Assembly: GCA_014380825.1 (NCBI GenBank)
Contig: JACMJD010000203.1
Coordinates: 1-7,028 of the forward strand
Reading direction: 5' to 3'
From: Phycisphaerae bacterium
GTDB taxonomy: Bacteria; Planctomycetota; Phycisphaerae; Tepidisphaerales; Tepidisphaeraceae
DNA length: 7,028 nucleotides
Made by a program: the position numbers and the translations under genes. Each line of letters opens with the position of its first letter. Positions within the stretch are counted from its first letter, which is position 1. The notes under the pieces are model-generated. The model saw only the letters and a program-made list of their open reading frames with translations. It was not told the origin of the DNA and searched no databases. Positions 6,180-7,028 of this stretch are shown in pieces.

Positions 6180-7028
6180 TCACTTCGCGAGCAACACGCG
6201 CTCGACAAACCCCGTGTCCACTTCACCGCTCTGAAAGTGCTGGTTGTCCATGATCTGCAACTGCAACGGGATCGTCGTCTTGATCGGCGCGACGTGAAAT
6301 TCACCGAGCGCCCGCTTCATCACCGCGATCGCTTCGGCGCGAGTCTTCCGATGCACGATCAGCTTGCCGATCATGCTGTCGTAGTTCGGCGGGATGCGAT
6401 AGCCGGCATACGCATGCGTGTCGAGCCGGACTCCGGGACCGCCCGGAGGACGGAATTCTTCGATGAGTCCGGGCGATGGCGTGAAGTTTCTGGCCGGATC
6501 TTCGGCGTTGATCCGGCATTCGATCGCGTGGCCAATCTGCTGGACGTCCTTCTGCTTGAATGCCAGCGGCAGGCCGGAGGCGATGCGGATCTGTTCCTTG
6601 ATCAGATCGAGGCCCGTCACCGCTTCGGTGACCGGATGCTCGACTTGAATTCGCGCGTTCACTTCCAGCAGGTAGAAATTCTGTTCCTTGTCGACAAGGA
6701 ACTCAACGGTGCCGGCGTTCGTATATCCCGCGGCTTTGATCAACCGCACAGCCGACGAGCACAGCTCTTCGCGAACGGAATGCTTCAGCACCGGCGACGG
6801 CGACTCTTCGACCAGCTTCTGATGCCGTCGCTGCATCGAGCAATCGCGCTCCCACAAATGCACGGCGTTGCCGTGATTGTCGGCGAGTATCTGCACTTCG
6901 ACGTGCCGGCCATATTCGACGTACTTCTCGATGTAAACGGTCGAATCCTTGAACGCGTTTTCCGCCTCGGCCTGCGCCTGCTTCAGGCCCGCGCGGAGCG
7001 AGACATCGTTGTGCGCGATTCGCATCCC
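6180..7028 (-). CDS. accC: Acetyl-CoA carboxylase biotin carboxylase subunit (5' end outside window)
   Basis: AccC carboxylates the biotin carried by AccB, using ATP and bicarbonate, in the first committed step of fatty-acid synthesis. The visible part corresponds to roughly residues 168 to the end of the approximately 450-residue E. coli enzyme, so the N-terminal domain and glycine-rich ATP loop lie beyond the right edge; the ATG near 7025 is internal. Present are [23 protein letters not shown] with its catalytic-region His and Gln, GTVEF (Glu276 equivalent), [17 protein letters not shown] (Glu288, Asn290 and Arg292 equivalents), ECRINAEDP, and [12 protein letters not shown] with the Arg338 equivalent. 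The C-terminus reads FVERVLLAK before TGA. The active-site block reads EVNAR instead of the common EMNTR, keeping the catalytic side chains. accB often precedes accC and would lie to the right. It converges on the SelO-like gene. Confidence 0.95.
   Translation of the reverse strand, partial: GMRIAHNDVSLRAGLKQAQAEAENAFKDSTVYIEKYVEYGRHVEVQILADNHGNAVHLWERDCSMQRRHQKLVEESPSPVLKHSVREELCSSAVRLIKAAGYTNAGTVEFLVDKEQNFYLLEVNARIQVEHPVTEAVTGLDLIKEQIRIASGLPLAFKQKDVQQIGHAIECRINAEDPARNFTPSPGLIEEFRPPGGPGVRLDTHAYAGYRIPPNYDSMIGKLIVHRKTRAEAIAVMKRALGEFHVAPIKTTIPLQLQIMDNQHFQSGEVDTGFVERVLLAK

Overview
The window is about 60% GC by eye and looks like a chromosomal segment of a free-living, high-GC Gram-negative-type bacterium. 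A pyrophosphate-type phosphofructokinase, a SelO-like protein, a lone histidinol-phosphate aminotransferase and a biotin carboxylase, together with palindromic intergenic repeats, would fit Planctomycetota (Phycisphaerae-like) or Verrucomicrobiota. This is an inference from gene style; nothing here fixes the taxon. No phage, plasmid, CRISPR or transposase genes are visible.

Layout, left to right. (1) The end of a 6-phosphofructokinase gene on + (1-1181), which enters from the left edge. (2) A 69-bp imperfect palindrome (1187-1255) between two convergent genes. (3) A broken small gene on - (1258-1774), a secreted or membrane-anchored protein interrupted by an in-frame TAA and a one-base frameshift. 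(4) hisC on - (1810-2886), 35 bp upstream of the broken gene and probably co-transcribed with it. (5) A divergent spacer (2887-3125) with a TATAAT box very close to the hisC start and a MITE/REP-like palindromic element (2947-3095). (6) A YihY/BrkB-family membrane protein on + (3126-4184). (7) A 101-bp spacer holding a strong hairpin that ends exactly at the next start codon. (8) A divergent SelO/YdiU-like protein adenylyltransferase on + (4286-6085). (9) A 94-bp convergent gap. (10) The C-terminal two thirds of the biotin carboxylase subunit AccC on - (6180-7028), which runs off the right edge.

The genes do not form one pathway: glycolysis (PFK), histidine synthesis (HisC), fatty-acid precursor synthesis (AccC), and an envelope protein plus an AMPylase-like pseudokinase. 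Only yihY-selO and hisC plus the broken gene are arranged like operons. The most notable points are the doubly damaged gene with an otherwise well preserved reading frame, the SelO-like protein with intact metal-binding residues but divergent ends, HisC substitutions at normally conserved PLP- and substrate-contacting positions, and the two palindromic intergenic elements. I found no convincing wholly new multi-gene system.
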